From DATKJS01 sp050015275 (GTDB taxonomy: Bacteria; Acidobacteriota; Aminicenantia; Aminicenantales; Saccharicenantaceae): a stretch of DNA of 48,416 nt. A program made the translations under genes and the position numbers. This document shows positions 1 through 8,333 of this stretch, one piece after another (position 1 is the stretch's first letter; each line of letters begins with the position of its first letter). Where the stretch lies: contig JBEKBS010000021.1 of assembly GCA_050015275.1 (NCBI GenBank), positions 1-48,416 of the forward strand. The letters are read 5' to 3'. The notes below the pieces were generated by a model. The model was not told the DNA's origin. It was given only the letters and a program-made list of their open reading frames with translations, and did not search any database.

Positions 1-54
1 GATCTTCGCAAGCAAGAGAACCGGATTAACCTCGCTCTGCTCGTCAAGCTCTAG
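1..54 (+). CDS. 3' end of an unidentified gene entering from the left edge
   Basis: The first 17 codons of frame +1 are open and end at a TAG (52-54), giving a C-terminus DLRKQENRINLALLVKL. The fragment is too short to assign to a family. It could be the tail of a gene on the preceding sequence or a chance open stretch. It overlaps the end of a leftward small ORF by 11 bases. Confidence 0.3.
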   Translation, partial: DLRKQENRINLALLVKL

Positions 55-214
55 GAGAGGGCTGAGAATCACAATCGACAAGAATCCCGCGGTCCGACCC
101 CGGCCCAAAAACCTCCGAGAGCTGACCGATATAATAGGAACAGAAAATCCCTAAAACAAAGATGATAAGGGATAAGAATCACAAGCCCAGGGTCAGTATT
201 TTCTTGAGTGTCAT
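44..214 (-). pseudogene. small membrane ORF with an in-frame TGA at codon 12
   Basis: A GGAGG Shine-Dalgarno lies 4 bases before an ATG (214-212). Translation gives MTLKKILTLGL, then TGA (181-179), then FLSLIIFVLGIFCSYYIGQ and a polar tail, ending at TGA (46-44). With the TGA read through, it is a 56-residue protein with one hydrophobic helix, like a small membrane protein. The TGA sits inside the helix where a Trp (TGG) would be natural. A TGG-to-TGA mutation, a sequencing error or an 11-residue leader peptide is therefore more likely than selenocysteine, and there is no redox motif or convincing SECIS. The stretch 215-357 holds no further gene or clear promoter. Confidence 0.3.
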
Positions 215-357
215 GATGCCTCCAGGGAGAAACCCGTTTCTTTCATGGTAATATCTTCTTTGTGGTCCGATTCGCAGCAAATGGGAATCTTCGCTGGGCT
301 GCAGGTTGCAATTCGCCCGATTGTCCTTTATCCTCTAGACAAGAAACGGATTGTCCT

Positions 358-1725
358 ATGGGCCCCGAAAAAAGAATCCCGGCCGTGAACCCATCCCTCC
401 AAATCCTGGTCGTCGACGATGAGGTCAACATCCGCAAAACGCTCTCCGTCTGTCTCGAAACGGAAGGGCATGTGGTCACCGCCGTCAGCAATATCAAGGA
501 GGCTCAGGCCGAGGCCTCGGGGAGGTCGTTCGATCTGGCCTTCGTTGACCTGCGGTTGGGCACGGACGACGGCCTTGACCTTATCCCGGCCCTCCTCGCC
601 GCGACCCCCGGGCTGAAAATCATCGTTATCACCGCCTACGCTTCCATCGATACCGCCGTCGAAGCCATGCGGCGGGGCGCCAGCGACTATATCCCCAAAC
701 CCTTCACCCCGGCCCAGATCACCCTGGCGGTGCGCAAGGTGTTCGAGGTGCGGACCCTCGAACGGCGGGTCGCCGCCCTTCAGGAGGACCTAGGACGGGA
801 GCATCCCGAGATCGTTTTCTCGAGCACCAGCCTGGCGATGCAAAGGGCCGTGAACCTGGCCCGGCAGGCGGCCGCCGCCGAGGCCACGATCCTTCTCCGC
901 GGAGAGAGCGGGACCGGAAAGACCGTCCTGGCCAGGGCCATCCACTCCTGGAGCAGCCGGGCGGCCAAACCTTTCAGCCAGATCTCCTGCCCTTCGTTCC
1001 CGCCTGAACTCCTGGAAAGCGAGCTCTTTGGGCATGTCAAAGGCGCCTTTACGGGAGCGATCCGCGACAACCCCGGCCGGATCTTCGCGAGCGAAGGGGG
1101 GACATTGCTCCTCGACGAGATCAGCGACCTGCCCCTCCCCCTCCAGCCGAAACTTCTGCGTTTCGTCCAAGAGAAGGAATACGAGCGCATCGGCGAGAGC
1201 ATCACCCGGAAGGCGGATGTACGGCTGATCGCCGCCACCAACTCGAACCTTGAAGAAGCGGTCAAGGAAGGCCGCTTCCGGGAGGACCTGTATTACCGGC
1301 TTAACGTGATTCCGATCGAGATCCCTCCGCTTCGCGAGCGGGCGGGTGATATCGTCGCCCTGGCCGAAAGACTGCTGGCTTTCCACGGGCGGAACAACCA
1401 CCGCACGTTTTTGCGATTCAACGACGACGCGCTCAGCGTCCTGGCGGCGTACCGTTGGCCCGGGAACGTCCGCGAATTGAGCAATACCATCGAGAGGGCG
1501 GCGATCCTCTGCCCCGGCGACTGGATCGGCTCCGATTGCCTCCCGGCGAACCTCATCCCCGGCGGGACTGCCGTCAGGATCGGAGATGCCGTCAGCCTTG
1601 AAACCATCGAAGAGCAGCACATCCGGCGGGTGCTGGCCTCTGCGAAATCCCTCCAGGAAGCCGCCGGCGTCCTCGGCATCGACCAGGCCACGCTATGGAG
1701 GCGGCGAAAGAAGTACGGCCTATAG
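358..1725 (+). CDS. NtrC-family sigma-54-dependent response regulator
   Basis: This 455-residue activator has the full NtrC layout. An N-terminal receiver has acidic residues D20-D21 and phospho-acceptor D64 (LAFVDLRLG), with a conserved Lys in YIPKPF. The central AAA+ domain has Walker A GESGTGKT (182-189), the sigma-54 contact loop GAFTGA (229-234) and Walker B LLLDE. A Fis-type helix-turn-helix (QEAAGVLGIDQATLWRRRKK) ends the protein. I chose the ATG at 358 because it starts just before the receiver; an upstream in-frame start at 262 would add 32 residues unlike the family. It sits immediately before a sigma-54 promoter and a sensor kinase-kdp operon, so it is probably the activator of that operon. 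Its cognate kinase is most likely the one encoded at 1919. Confidence 0.93.
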   Translation: MGPEKRIPAVNPSLQILVVDDEVNIRKTLSVCLETEGHVVTAVSNIKEAQAEASGRSFDLAFVDLRLGTDDGLDLIPALLAATPGLKIIVITAYASIDTAVEAMRRGASDYIPKPFTPAQITLAVRKVFEVRTLERRVAALQEDLGREHPEIVFSSTSLAMQRAVNLARQAAAAEATILLRGESGTGKTVLARAIHSWSSRAAKPFSQISCPSFPPELLESELFGHVKGAFTGAIRDNPGRIFASEGGTLLLDEISDLPLPLQPKLLRFVQEKEYERIGESITRKADVRLIAATNSNLEEAVKEGRFREDLYYRLNVIPIEIPPLRERAGDIVALAERLLAFHGRNNHRTFLRFNDDALSVLAAYRWPGNVRELSNTIERAAILCPGDWIGSDCLPANLIPGGTAVRIGDAVSLETIEEQHIRRVLASAKSLQEAAGVLGIDQATLWRRRKKYGL

Positions 1726-1807
1726 TGCCTCACGGGTATAATGCCCCGCCTATCTAAACTCACCTCCGCCTTGCATATTTCAATTTTTATCCACGACTTG
1801 TCTTGAT

Positions 1808-1897
1808 TAATGCAAGCCGCCCTGAACGCCGGATTTCGTAAGAAACTTTATTATCAATCAGTTACGGCCGATATGGGTTGGTATATAACTTGCATTA
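1808..1897. repeat. 9-bp inverted repeat flanking the sigma-54 promoter region
   Basis: TAATGCAAG at 1808-1816 is the exact reverse complement of CTTGCATTA at 1889-1897. The right copy covers the -12 element of the sigma-54 promoter; the left copy lies about 80 bases upstream, the usual distance of an enhancer-type activator site. It may be an activator or repressor binding pair. A chance match of nine bases in an AT-rich intergenic stretch cannot be excluded. Confidence 0.3.
1878..1894 (+). promoter_or_regulatory. sigma-54 (-24/-12) promoter of the kinase-kdp operon
   Basis: The sequence TTGGTATATAACTTGCA matches the sigma-54 consensus at both invariant dinucleotides: GG at 1880-1881 and GC at 1892-1893, 12 bases apart as required. 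The predicted transcription start near 1905 leaves a short leader with TAGGAG before the ATG at 1919. The gene upstream encodes a sigma-54 activator with a GAFTGA loop, which supports the call. Confidence 0.75.
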
Positions 1898-1918
1898 TCC
1901 GGCATGTAGGAGAATACT

Positions 1919-3760
1919 ATGTTAGGCCTCCGTCAGAAGATCTCTCTCGGGTTCAGCGGTCTGCTAATCATCATCCTCGTCATCGGCATCGAGGGCATCC
2001 TCAACCTGTCGAAGCTCGGCGATTCGATCGATGTAATCCTCAAGGAAAACTTCCGGAGCGTCATCGCCTGCCAGCAGATGAAGGAGGCGCTGGAACGCAT
2101 CGACAGCGGGCTGCTCTTCACCCTCCTCGGTGACGGTCATCAGGGGGAGGAGCTCATCCTGAAGAATGGAGGCGTTTTCGAAAAGGCCCTGCAGGTCGAA
2201 TTGAACACGATCACGCTTCCGGGAGAAGGCGAAAAAGCCGCCCATATCAAGGATCTCTACGGCCGGTATGTCGCGGCGCTGGATAAGGTCAAGGACTCCG
2301 CCGAGCCGGCCCCGGCCCGCCGCGAAGCCTATTTTGCGAACCTCCTGCCGTTGTTCGGTCAGATCAAGGCCACGGCCGACGATATTCTCCAGATGAACCA
2401 GCAGAATATGAACGACGCGAACAACCAAGCCCGCAAGAATGCCAGTTCGGCCGAGCGGCAGATGTATCTTCTCCTGGGCCTGGGGACACTCGTGGCCGTG
2501 ATGCTCATCCTTTTCGCCCGGAGGTGGATCCTCCGCCCGGTCCAGCGCCTGATCCGGTCCGCGGACGAGATCCGGCGCGGGAATCTCGACCTCGTGGTGC
2601 CCGTCGATTCGCACGACGAAATCGGTCACCTAGCAGAATCCTTCAACGCGATGACGGTCAGCCTCCGGGAATTCCGGCGCACGGACCAGGCCAGGCTTCT
2701 CCGCATCCAGCAGGCGACGCAGCAGGCTTTCGACCGGCTCGCGGACGCGATCGCCGTGGCCGATCTCGACGGGAAGGTGGAAGTGTCCACGGAGCCAGCC
2801 AGGACGGTCTTCGGCCTCGGGCCGGGCTCCTCGATCAGCGGCGCGCCGTTCGGACTGGCCGAACTCTTCCGGGAGGCCCTCCGGGAAGGCCGCCCCTTCC
2901 CCCCAAAGGGGCGGCAGAAAGTGATCCAGCAGTTCATTGGCGGAGAAGAGCGCTTCTTCCGGCCGGAAGTTGTGCCCATCCTGACCGCCGAACAACAGCC
3001 GACTGGCGCCATCCTCATTCTCCAGGACGTCACCCAGCTCCAGCACCAGAACGAGATGAGGACCGACGTGATCCGGACGGTCTCGCATCAACTGAAAACA
3101 CCGCTCACGTCCATCCGCATGGCCATCCATCTCCTCCTCGAGGAAAAGATCGGCACGCTGACGGAAAAGCAGGCCGAGCTGCTCATGACGGCCCGGGAGG
3201 ACAGCGACCGTCTCCATGCCATCCTGAACAACCTCCTGGACATCAGCCGGATGGAGTCGGGGAAAGCCAGCCTCGAATTCCAGGACATCTCTCCGCAGAT
3301 GCTGGCGATGGACGCCCTCGAACCCTACCGGAGGACGGCGCAGGACCAGGGCGTGGCTTTGACCCTCGATGTTCGGGGAAGCCTCGCCGGTGTTTGGGTC
3401 GACAAGACCAGGGCAGGGCATATCTTCGGGAACCTGCTTGCCAACGCGCTTCAACACACGCCTCCTGGCGGGAAGGTCACGGTGTCCGCCCGGGAGGAAG
3501 AGGATTTCGTGCGCTTCACCGTGACCGATACCGGCACGGGAATTCCGAGCCAACACCTGCCGAAGATTTTTGAGCCGTTTTTCCATGTCCCGGGCCGCAA
3601 GAACGAGAGGGGCGCCGGGCTCGGGCTGGCCATCGTCAAGGAGATCATCGAAGCCCACGGCGGCACGATCGGCGTCGAGAGCCAGGAGGGAAAGGGGTCG
3701 TCATTCTCCTTCACCCTGAGGCGGGCCGATCGGCTCCCAAAGGAGGAGGTCCGGCCATGA
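1919..3760 (+). CDS. KinB-like membrane sensor histidine kinase
   Basis: This 613-residue kinase has an N-terminal transmembrane helix (about 10-30), a periplasmic four-helix-type sensor region, a second helix (about 185-205), a HAMP linker (WILRPVQRLIRSADEIRRG), a PAS-like region, a HisKA domain with phospho-His H390 (VSHQLKTPL), and a HATPase domain with an N box and DTGTGIP plus GAGLGLAI glycine boxes. TAGGAG precedes the ATG. The architecture resembles Pseudomonas KinB, which phosphorylates NtrC-type AlgB (family knowledge). Here it most likely phosphorylates the NtrC-type regulator just upstream. It replaces the kinase half of KdpD, which is missing from the KdpD-like protein at the end of the operon. 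Its stop overlaps the next start (ATGA). The ligand is unknown. Confidence 0.9.
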   Translation: MLGLRQKISLGFSGLLIIILVIGIEGILNLSKLGDSIDVILKENFRSVIACQQMKEALERIDSGLLFTLLGDGHQGEELILKNGGVFEKALQVELNTITLPGEGEKAAHIKDLYGRYVAALDKVKDSAEPAPARREAYFANLLPLFGQIKATADDILQMNQQNMNDANNQARKNASSAERQMYLLLGLGTLVAVMLILFARRWILRPVQRLIRSADEIRRGNLDLVVPVDSHDEIGHLAESFNAMTVSLREFRRTDQARLLRIQQATQQAFDRLADAIAVADLDGKVEVSTEPARTVFGLGPGSSISGAPFGLAELFREALREGRPFPPKGRQKVIQQFIGGEERFFRPEVVPILTAEQQPTGAILILQDVTQLQHQNEMRTDVIRTVSHQLKTPLTSIRMAIHLLLEEKIGTLTEKQAELLMTAREDSDRLHAILNNLLDISRMESGKASLEFQDISPQMLAMDALEPYRRTAQDQGVALTLDVRGSLAGVWVDKTRAGHIFGNLLANALQHTPPGGKVTVSAREEEDFVRFTVTDTGTGIPSQHLPKIFEPFFHVPGRKNERGAGLGLAIVKEIIEAHGGTIGVESQEGKGSSFSFTLRRADRLPKEEVRP

Positions 3761-3840
3761 TCGACCTGCTTTTTATTTTATTAGCGTTTCTCTTTTTCGG
3801 CCTGTGCGATCTCTACGCCCGGGCCTGTGAAAGGCTCTAA
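3757..3840 (+). CDS. 27-residue membrane peptide of the kdp operon
   Basis: An ATG overlapping the kinase stop, preceded by AGGAGGAGG, opens a 27-residue ORF, MIDLLFILLAFLFFGLCDLY followed by ARACERL. One hydrophobic helix is followed by a polar C-terminal end with two cysteines. It ends two bases before kdpF. I recall similar very short peptides ending in C-x-R-L just before kdpF in kdp operons of other phyla, but cannot check this here. The strong ribosome site, translational coupling and hydrophobicity argue that it is expressed. It may be a second KdpF-like stabilising peptide of the Kdp complex. Confidence 0.65.
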   Translation: MIDLLFILLAFLFFGLCDLYARACERL

Positions 3841-3842
3841 CC

Positions 3843-3926
3843 ATGGCGGACATCATCGGATTCATCATCGGGCTGTTGTTGATTGGCTACCTCTTGATGA
3901 GCGTTCTGCGGCCCGAAAAATTCTAA
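3843..3926 (+). CDS. kdpF: KdpF, small subunit of the K+-transporting ATPase
   Basis: The ORF encodes 27 residues: MADIIGFIIGLLLIGYLLMS followed by VLRPEKF. This is the classic KdpF pattern: one transmembrane helix with a GYLLxxLxRPExF ending. KdpF binds between KdpA and KdpB and stabilises the complex (family knowledge). It lies two bases after the preceding peptide and four bases before kdpA. No strong Shine-Dalgarno is visible, so it is probably translated by coupling. Confidence 0.9.
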   Translation: MADIIGFIIGLLLIGYLLMSVLRPEKF

Positions 3927-3930
3927 AGGC

Positions 3931-5685
3931 ATGATCACAATGGACGTCTTTGGTTGGGTTCAATTAGCGCTCTTTATGGGGATCTTGTTCCTCGTCACAA
4001 AACCTTTAGGACTGTATCTCGTCCGGGTTCTGGAGCCCGAAGGGAAAACTTGGCTGGACCGCCCCGTCAGACCCGTCGAGCGATGGCTTTACCGGGTCCT
4101 GGGCGTCGACCCGAAAAAGGAGCAGGATTGGAGGCAATACACCCGGTCCCTGATCATTTTCAGCCTGGCCGGGCTGCTGTTCACGTACGCCGTGCTCCGG
4201 CTCCAGCATCTCCTCCCTTTGAATCCCCAGAAATTCGGACCCGTCGAGCCAGCCCTCGCTTTCAACACCGCGGCTAGCTTCACCACCAACACGAACTGGC
4301 AGAATTACGCGGGGGAATCCACCCTGTCCTATTTTTCGCAGATGGTCGGCCTCGTTTTTCATAATTTCGCTTCCGCGGCCGTGGGCATCGTCGCAGCCGC
4401 GGCCCTGGTGCGGGGGATCGCCCGGCATTCGGCCAAGACGATCGGGAATTTCTGGGTCGACCTCGTCCGTGTCAGCCTCTATCTCCTTCTCCCCTTCTCG
4501 CTCATCTTCTCCCTGTTCCTGACCTCCCAGGGGATCGTCCAGAACTTCAAGCCTTACGTCGGGGCGGCGGCCGTGGAGAGCACGGCCGGAACCACAACGG
4601 ACAAGGCCGCGGCCGTCCAAACCATCGCCCAGGGCCCGGTGGCTTCCCAAGTCGCCATCAAGATGCTCGGGACAAACGGCGGAGGGTTTTTCAACGCCAA
4701 CGCCGCCCATCCCTACGAGAATCCAACGCCCCTCTCGAACTTCATCCAGATGCTCTCAATTTTCCTCATCCCGAGCGGCCTCACCTATTACCTCGGGCGG
4801 AAGGTCAGGAACCAGAAGCACGGCTGGGCCGTGTGGAGCGCCATGGCGATAATCTTCTTGGCCGCGGTGCTCGTCTGCTGGAGGGCGGAAAGCGCCGGCA
4901 ATCCCCGTCTCCAGGCCCTCGGCGTCGACCCGGCCGGTGGCAACATGGAAGGCAAGGAGGTCCGGTTCGGCGTCTTCAACTCGAGCCTGTTCGCCACCGT
5001 AACGACGGCAGCCTCGTGCGGAGCGGTTAACGCCATGCACGACTCCTTCACGCCGTTGGGCGGGCTGGTCCCGCTCGTCAACATCCAGCTCGGCGAGGTT
5101 GTCTTCGGCGGAGTCGGCCCCGGGCTGTACGGGATGCTGGTTTTCGTTATCCTGGCCGTCTTCCTCACCGGCTTGATGGTGGGACGGACACCCGAGTACC
5201 TGGGCAAAAAGATCGAGTCCTATGACGTCAAGGTGTCCGTCCTGGCCGTGCTGATTCTGATCTTCTCGATCCTCGGTTTCTCCGCCTGGGCCACGGTCAG
5301 CCGCTTGGGCCTGTCCAGCCTCGGCAACTCCGGCCCGCACGGCCTGAGCGAGATCCTCTACGCCTTCTCGTCCAGCACGGGCAACAACGGCAGCGCCTTC
5401 GCGGGCCTCAACGGCAACACGCCCTTCTATAACATCACCCTGGCCCTGGCCATGCTCTTCGGCCGGTTCATTATGATGGTGCCGGTCCTGGCCTTGGCCG
5501 GGAACATGGCCCGGAAAAAGCTCGTCCCGCCGAGCGAAGCGAGTTTCCCCGCGAGCGGCCCGACATTCGTCATCATCCTCATCGGGACCGTCCTCATCGT
5601 GGGCGCGCTCACCTTTCTCCCCGCCCTGGCCCTCGGCCCCATCGTCGAGCATCTCCTGATGACCGGATCCGGGGTCCTGTATTAA
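3931..5685 (+). CDS. kdpA: KdpA, K+-binding channel-like subunit of the Kdp ATPase
   Basis: KdpA is the potassium-translocating membrane subunit, related to the SKT channel superfamily. This 584-residue protein shows its four selectivity-filter-like regions: TTNTNWQNY near the first, LGTNGGGFFNANAAHP in the second, SFTPLGG in the third and SSTGNNGSAFAG in the fourth. It has about ten hydrophobic helices and an N-terminal ERWLYRVLGVD motif typical of the family. Length is normal. The start at 3931 is followed by a second in-frame ATG at 3940 that would serve equally well. It lies between kdpF and kdpB in the usual order. Confidence 0.97.
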   Translation: MITMDVFGWVQLALFMGILFLVTKPLGLYLVRVLEPEGKTWLDRPVRPVERWLYRVLGVDPKKEQDWRQYTRSLIIFSLAGLLFTYAVLRLQHLLPLNPQKFGPVEPALAFNTAASFTTNTNWQNYAGESTLSYFSQMVGLVFHNFASAAVGIVAAAALVRGIARHSAKTIGNFWVDLVRVSLYLLLPFSLIFSLFLTSQGIVQNFKPYVGAAAVESTAGTTTDKAAAVQTIAQGPVASQVAIKMLGTNGGGFFNANAAHPYENPTPLSNFIQMLSIFLIPSGLTYYLGRKVRNQKHGWAVWSAMAIIFLAAVLVCWRAESAGNPRLQALGVDPAGGNMEGKEVRFGVFNSSLFATVTTAASCGAVNAMHDSFTPLGGLVPLVNIQLGEVVFGGVGPGLYGMLVFVILAVFLTGLMVGRTPEYLGKKIESYDVKVSVLAVLILIFSILGFSAWATVSRLGLSSLGNSGPHGLSEILYAFSSSTGNNGSAFAGLNGNTPFYNITLALAMLFGRFIMMVPVLALAGNMARKKLVPPSEASFPASGPTFVIILIGTVLIVGALTFLPALALGPIVEHLLMTGSGVLY

Positions 5686-5696
5686 AGGAGGACAAC

Positions 5697-7718
5697 GTGC
5701 CCGCAACGACCCGCAGGCTTCTTGACCCGGACATCATCGGCCGGGCGGCGCTCGATGCCATCAGGAAGCTGAATCCCGTTCACTTACTGAAGAATCCCGT
5801 CATCTTCGTCACTGAAGTCGGCGCCCTGCTGACGACGCTCGGATTGGTCACGCGGTCAAAGAGCGAACCAGCGGGCTTCGTTCTCCAAGTTTCGATCTGG
5901 CTGTGGTTTACCGTCCTCTTCGCCAATTTCGCCGAAGCGATGGCCGAGGGGCGGGGCAAGGCCCAAGCCAACGAACTCAGGAAAACGAGGACCTGCCTGA
6001 TGGCCAACCTCCTGAGGCCGGACGGCTCGGTGGAATCCGTCTCGGCCGAGCGGCTCCTCAAGGGGGACCTGGTTATCGTTTCCGCCCGTGAGATCATCCC
6101 GGCCGACGGGGAGATCATCGAGGGCGCGGCCACGGTGGACGAATCCGCCATCACGGGCGAATCCGCGCCGGTCATCCGCGAGGCGGGCGGGGACCGGAGC
6201 GCGGTCACCGGCGGGACGCGGGTCCTTTCCGACCGGATCAAGGTCCGCGTCACGGCCGACCCGGGCAAGAGCTTCCTGGACCGGATGATCAGCCTCGTCG
6301 AAGGGGCGCGGCGCCAGAAGACTCCGAACGAGATCGCCCTGACCATCCTGCTCTCCGCCCTGACGATCATTTTCCTGGTCGTCATCATCTCGTTAAAACC
6401 GTTCGGACATTACTCCGGGGTCGACCTGACGACGACCGTGCTCGTGGCCCTGCTCGTCTGCCTGATCCCGACGACGATCGGCGGCCTACTCAGCGCCATC
6501 GGGATCGCCGGCATCGACCGCATGGTCCAGAAGAACGTCCTGGCCATGAGCGGCCGCGCCGTCGAGGCCGCAGGCGACATCGACGTCCTCCTCCTCGACA
6601 AAACCGGGACGATCACCATGGGCGACCGTCAGGCGACGGCGTTTCTGCCGGCGCCGGGAGTCACGGTCGAGGAAATGGCCAGCGCCGCCCAGCTCGCCTC
6701 CCTGGCGGACGAGACGCCCGAGGGGCGGAGCATCGTCGTCCTTGCGAAAAAATACGGCCTGCGGGGGCGGTCCATCTCCGAATGGCCCGGAGCCGCCTTC
6801 ATCGCCTTTTCCGCCCAGACCCGGATGAGCGGCATCGACACCGACGGCCACCGCATCAGGAAAGGGGCGCCGGACGCGGTCCGGGCCTTCGTCGGGAAGG
6901 ATCTTTCCATCGAAGTCCAAGACGCCGTCAGCCGAATCGCCTTCCAGGGCGGGACCCCGCTCCTCGTCGCTGATGAAAAAAGAATCTTGGGCACGATAGA
7001 GCTCAAGGACATCGTCAAGGGCGGTCTGAAAGACCGTTTCGAGCGGTTCCGGGCCATGGGGATAAGAACCATCATGATCACCGGCGACAACCCGCTCACG
7101 GCCGCGGCGATCGCCCGGGAAGCCGGCGTCGACGATTTCATCGCCGAGGCCAAACCCGAAGACAAGCTGACGCTCATCCGCCGGGAGCAGGCGGCGGGGC
7201 ACCTGGTGGCCATGACGGGCGACGGCACGAATGACGCCCCGGCCCTAGCCCAGGCGGATGTCGGCGTCGCCATGAACACCGGGACCCAGGCCGCCAAGGA
7301 AGCCGGCAACATGGTCGACCTCGATTCCAACCCGACCAAGCTCATCGAGGTCGTCGAGATCGGCAAGCAGATGCTCATCACCCGGGGCGCGCTCACGACC
7401 TTCAGCATCGCCAACGACGTCGCCAAGTATTTCGCCATCATCCCGGCCATGCTCGTCGGCGTTTTCCCAGTCATCGCTCCCCTCAACGTCATGGGCCTCC
7501 GGTCGCCTCTGAGCGCCATCCTGAGCGCCGTCATTTTCAACGCCCTGATCATCGTCGCCCTGGTCCCCCTGGCCCTGCGCGGCGTGCGCTTTCGTCCCAT
7601 GGGCGCGGCCCCGCTCCTGCGCCGTAATCTCCTGATCTACGGCCTGGGCGGCCTGATCGCCCCGTTCCCCGGGATCAAACTGGTGGACATTATCGTCAAC
7701 GCCTTGCATCTTATATAA
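5697..7718 (+). CDS. kdpB: KdpB, P-type ATPase subunit
   Basis: This 673-residue P-type ATPase hydrolyses ATP to drive potassium uptake through KdpA. The phosphorylation motif DKTGT has its aspartate at D301. The actuator motif TGES lies near 156, and the hinge motif TGDGTNDAPALA lies in the P domain. Seven or so hydrophobic helices match the family. Translation begins at a GTG preceded by AAAGGAGG, 11 bases after kdpA. Length and order are typical of kdpFABC operons. Confidence 0.97.
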   Translation: MPATTRRLLDPDIIGRAALDAIRKLNPVHLLKNPVIFVTEVGALLTTLGLVTRSKSEPAGFVLQVSIWLWFTVLFANFAEAMAEGRGKAQANELRKTRTCLMANLLRPDGSVESVSAERLLKGDLVIVSAREIIPADGEIIEGAATVDESAITGESAPVIREAGGDRSAVTGGTRVLSDRIKVRVTADPGKSFLDRMISLVEGARRQKTPNEIALTILLSALTIIFLVVIISLKPFGHYSGVDLTTTVLVALLVCLIPTTIGGLLSAIGIAGIDRMVQKNVLAMSGRAVEAAGDIDVLLLDKTGTITMGDRQATAFLPAPGVTVEEMASAAQLASLADETPEGRSIVVLAKKYGLRGRSISEWPGAAFIAFSAQTRMSGIDTDGHRIRKGAPDAVRAFVGKDLSIEVQDAVSRIAFQGGTPLLVADEKRILGTIELKDIVKGGLKDRFERFRAMGIRTIMITGDNPLTAAAIAREAGVDDFIAEAKPEDKLTLIRREQAAGHLVAMTGDGTNDAPALAQADVGVAMNTGTQAAKEAGNMVDLDSNPTKLIEVVEIGKQMLITRGALTTFSIANDVAKYFAIIPAMLVGVFPVIAPLNVMGLRSPLSAILSAVIFNALIIVALVPLALRGVRFRPMGAAPLLRRNLLIYGLGGLIAPFPGIKLVDIIVNALHLI

Positions 7719-7739
7719 TATGAAAGAGGACACGCGGAG

Positions 7740-8333
7740 ATGAAGACCTGGATCGCGGAACTCAAGACATCGTTTCTGGCCGTCCTGGCCCTGGCCGTCA
7801 TTCTGTGCGGCCTCTACCCGCTGACTGCGTGGGTCCTCGTCCACGGCCTGTTCCCCGGGAAAGCCGACGGCTCCCTGATCACACGTGACGGCGCCGTTCT
7901 GGGGTCGAGCCTGATAGGCCAGGGATTTTCGTCCCCCCGGTATTTTCATCCGCGTCCGTCAGCCGCGGGCCGGGGCTACGACGCCACGCAGTCCAGCGGA
8001 AGCAACCTTGGCCCCTTATCGAAAAATCTGGTGGATGAGGTCGCGAGGCGGGTAGCCGCGTACCGCGCGGAAAACGGGCTCCCGGACAGCACACCGGTGC
8101 CTGCCGACGCCGTCACGGCCTCGGGGAGCGGGCTCGATCCCCACATTTCCGTGACAAACGCCCTGCTCCAGGTCCCCCGCGTGGCCCGCGCCCGCGGCCT
8201 GGCCGACGAAGACGTCCGGAAGAAGGTCAAAACGTGCACCGAGGGACGCACTCTGGGCATCCTGGGGGAACCCCGCGTGAACGTCCTGCGGCTGAACCTG
8301 GCCCTCGACGCGGTTCGTGATGCCGGAAGATAG
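7740..8333 (+). CDS. kdpC: KdpC, accessory subunit of the Kdp ATPase
   Basis: KdpC (197 residues) has the single N-terminal transmembrane helix and the periplasmic domain of the family. Recognisable motifs are GLYPLTAW in the helix, GSSLIGQGFSSPRYFHPRPS, a YDATQSSGSNLGP stretch and SGSGLDPHIS. KdpC raises the ATP affinity of KdpB. Spacing to kdpB is 21 bases with an AGAGGA site. Its last 17 bases overlap the following KdpD-like gene, implying coupled translation. Confidence 0.96.
   Translation: MKTWIAELKTSFLAVLALAVILCGLYPLTAWVLVHGLFPGKADGSLITRDGAVLGSSLIGQGFSSPRYFHPRPSAAGRGYDATQSSGSNLGPLSKNLVDEVARRVAAYRAENGLPDSTPVPADAVTASGSGLDPHISVTNALLQVPRVARARGLADEDVRKKVKTCTEGRTLGILGEPRVNVLRLNLALDAVRDAGR

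Noticed and set aside
262..357. Extended N-terminus of the NtrC-type regulator
   Set aside because: The added residues resemble no receiver extension, and the receiver begins normally after the ATG at 358.
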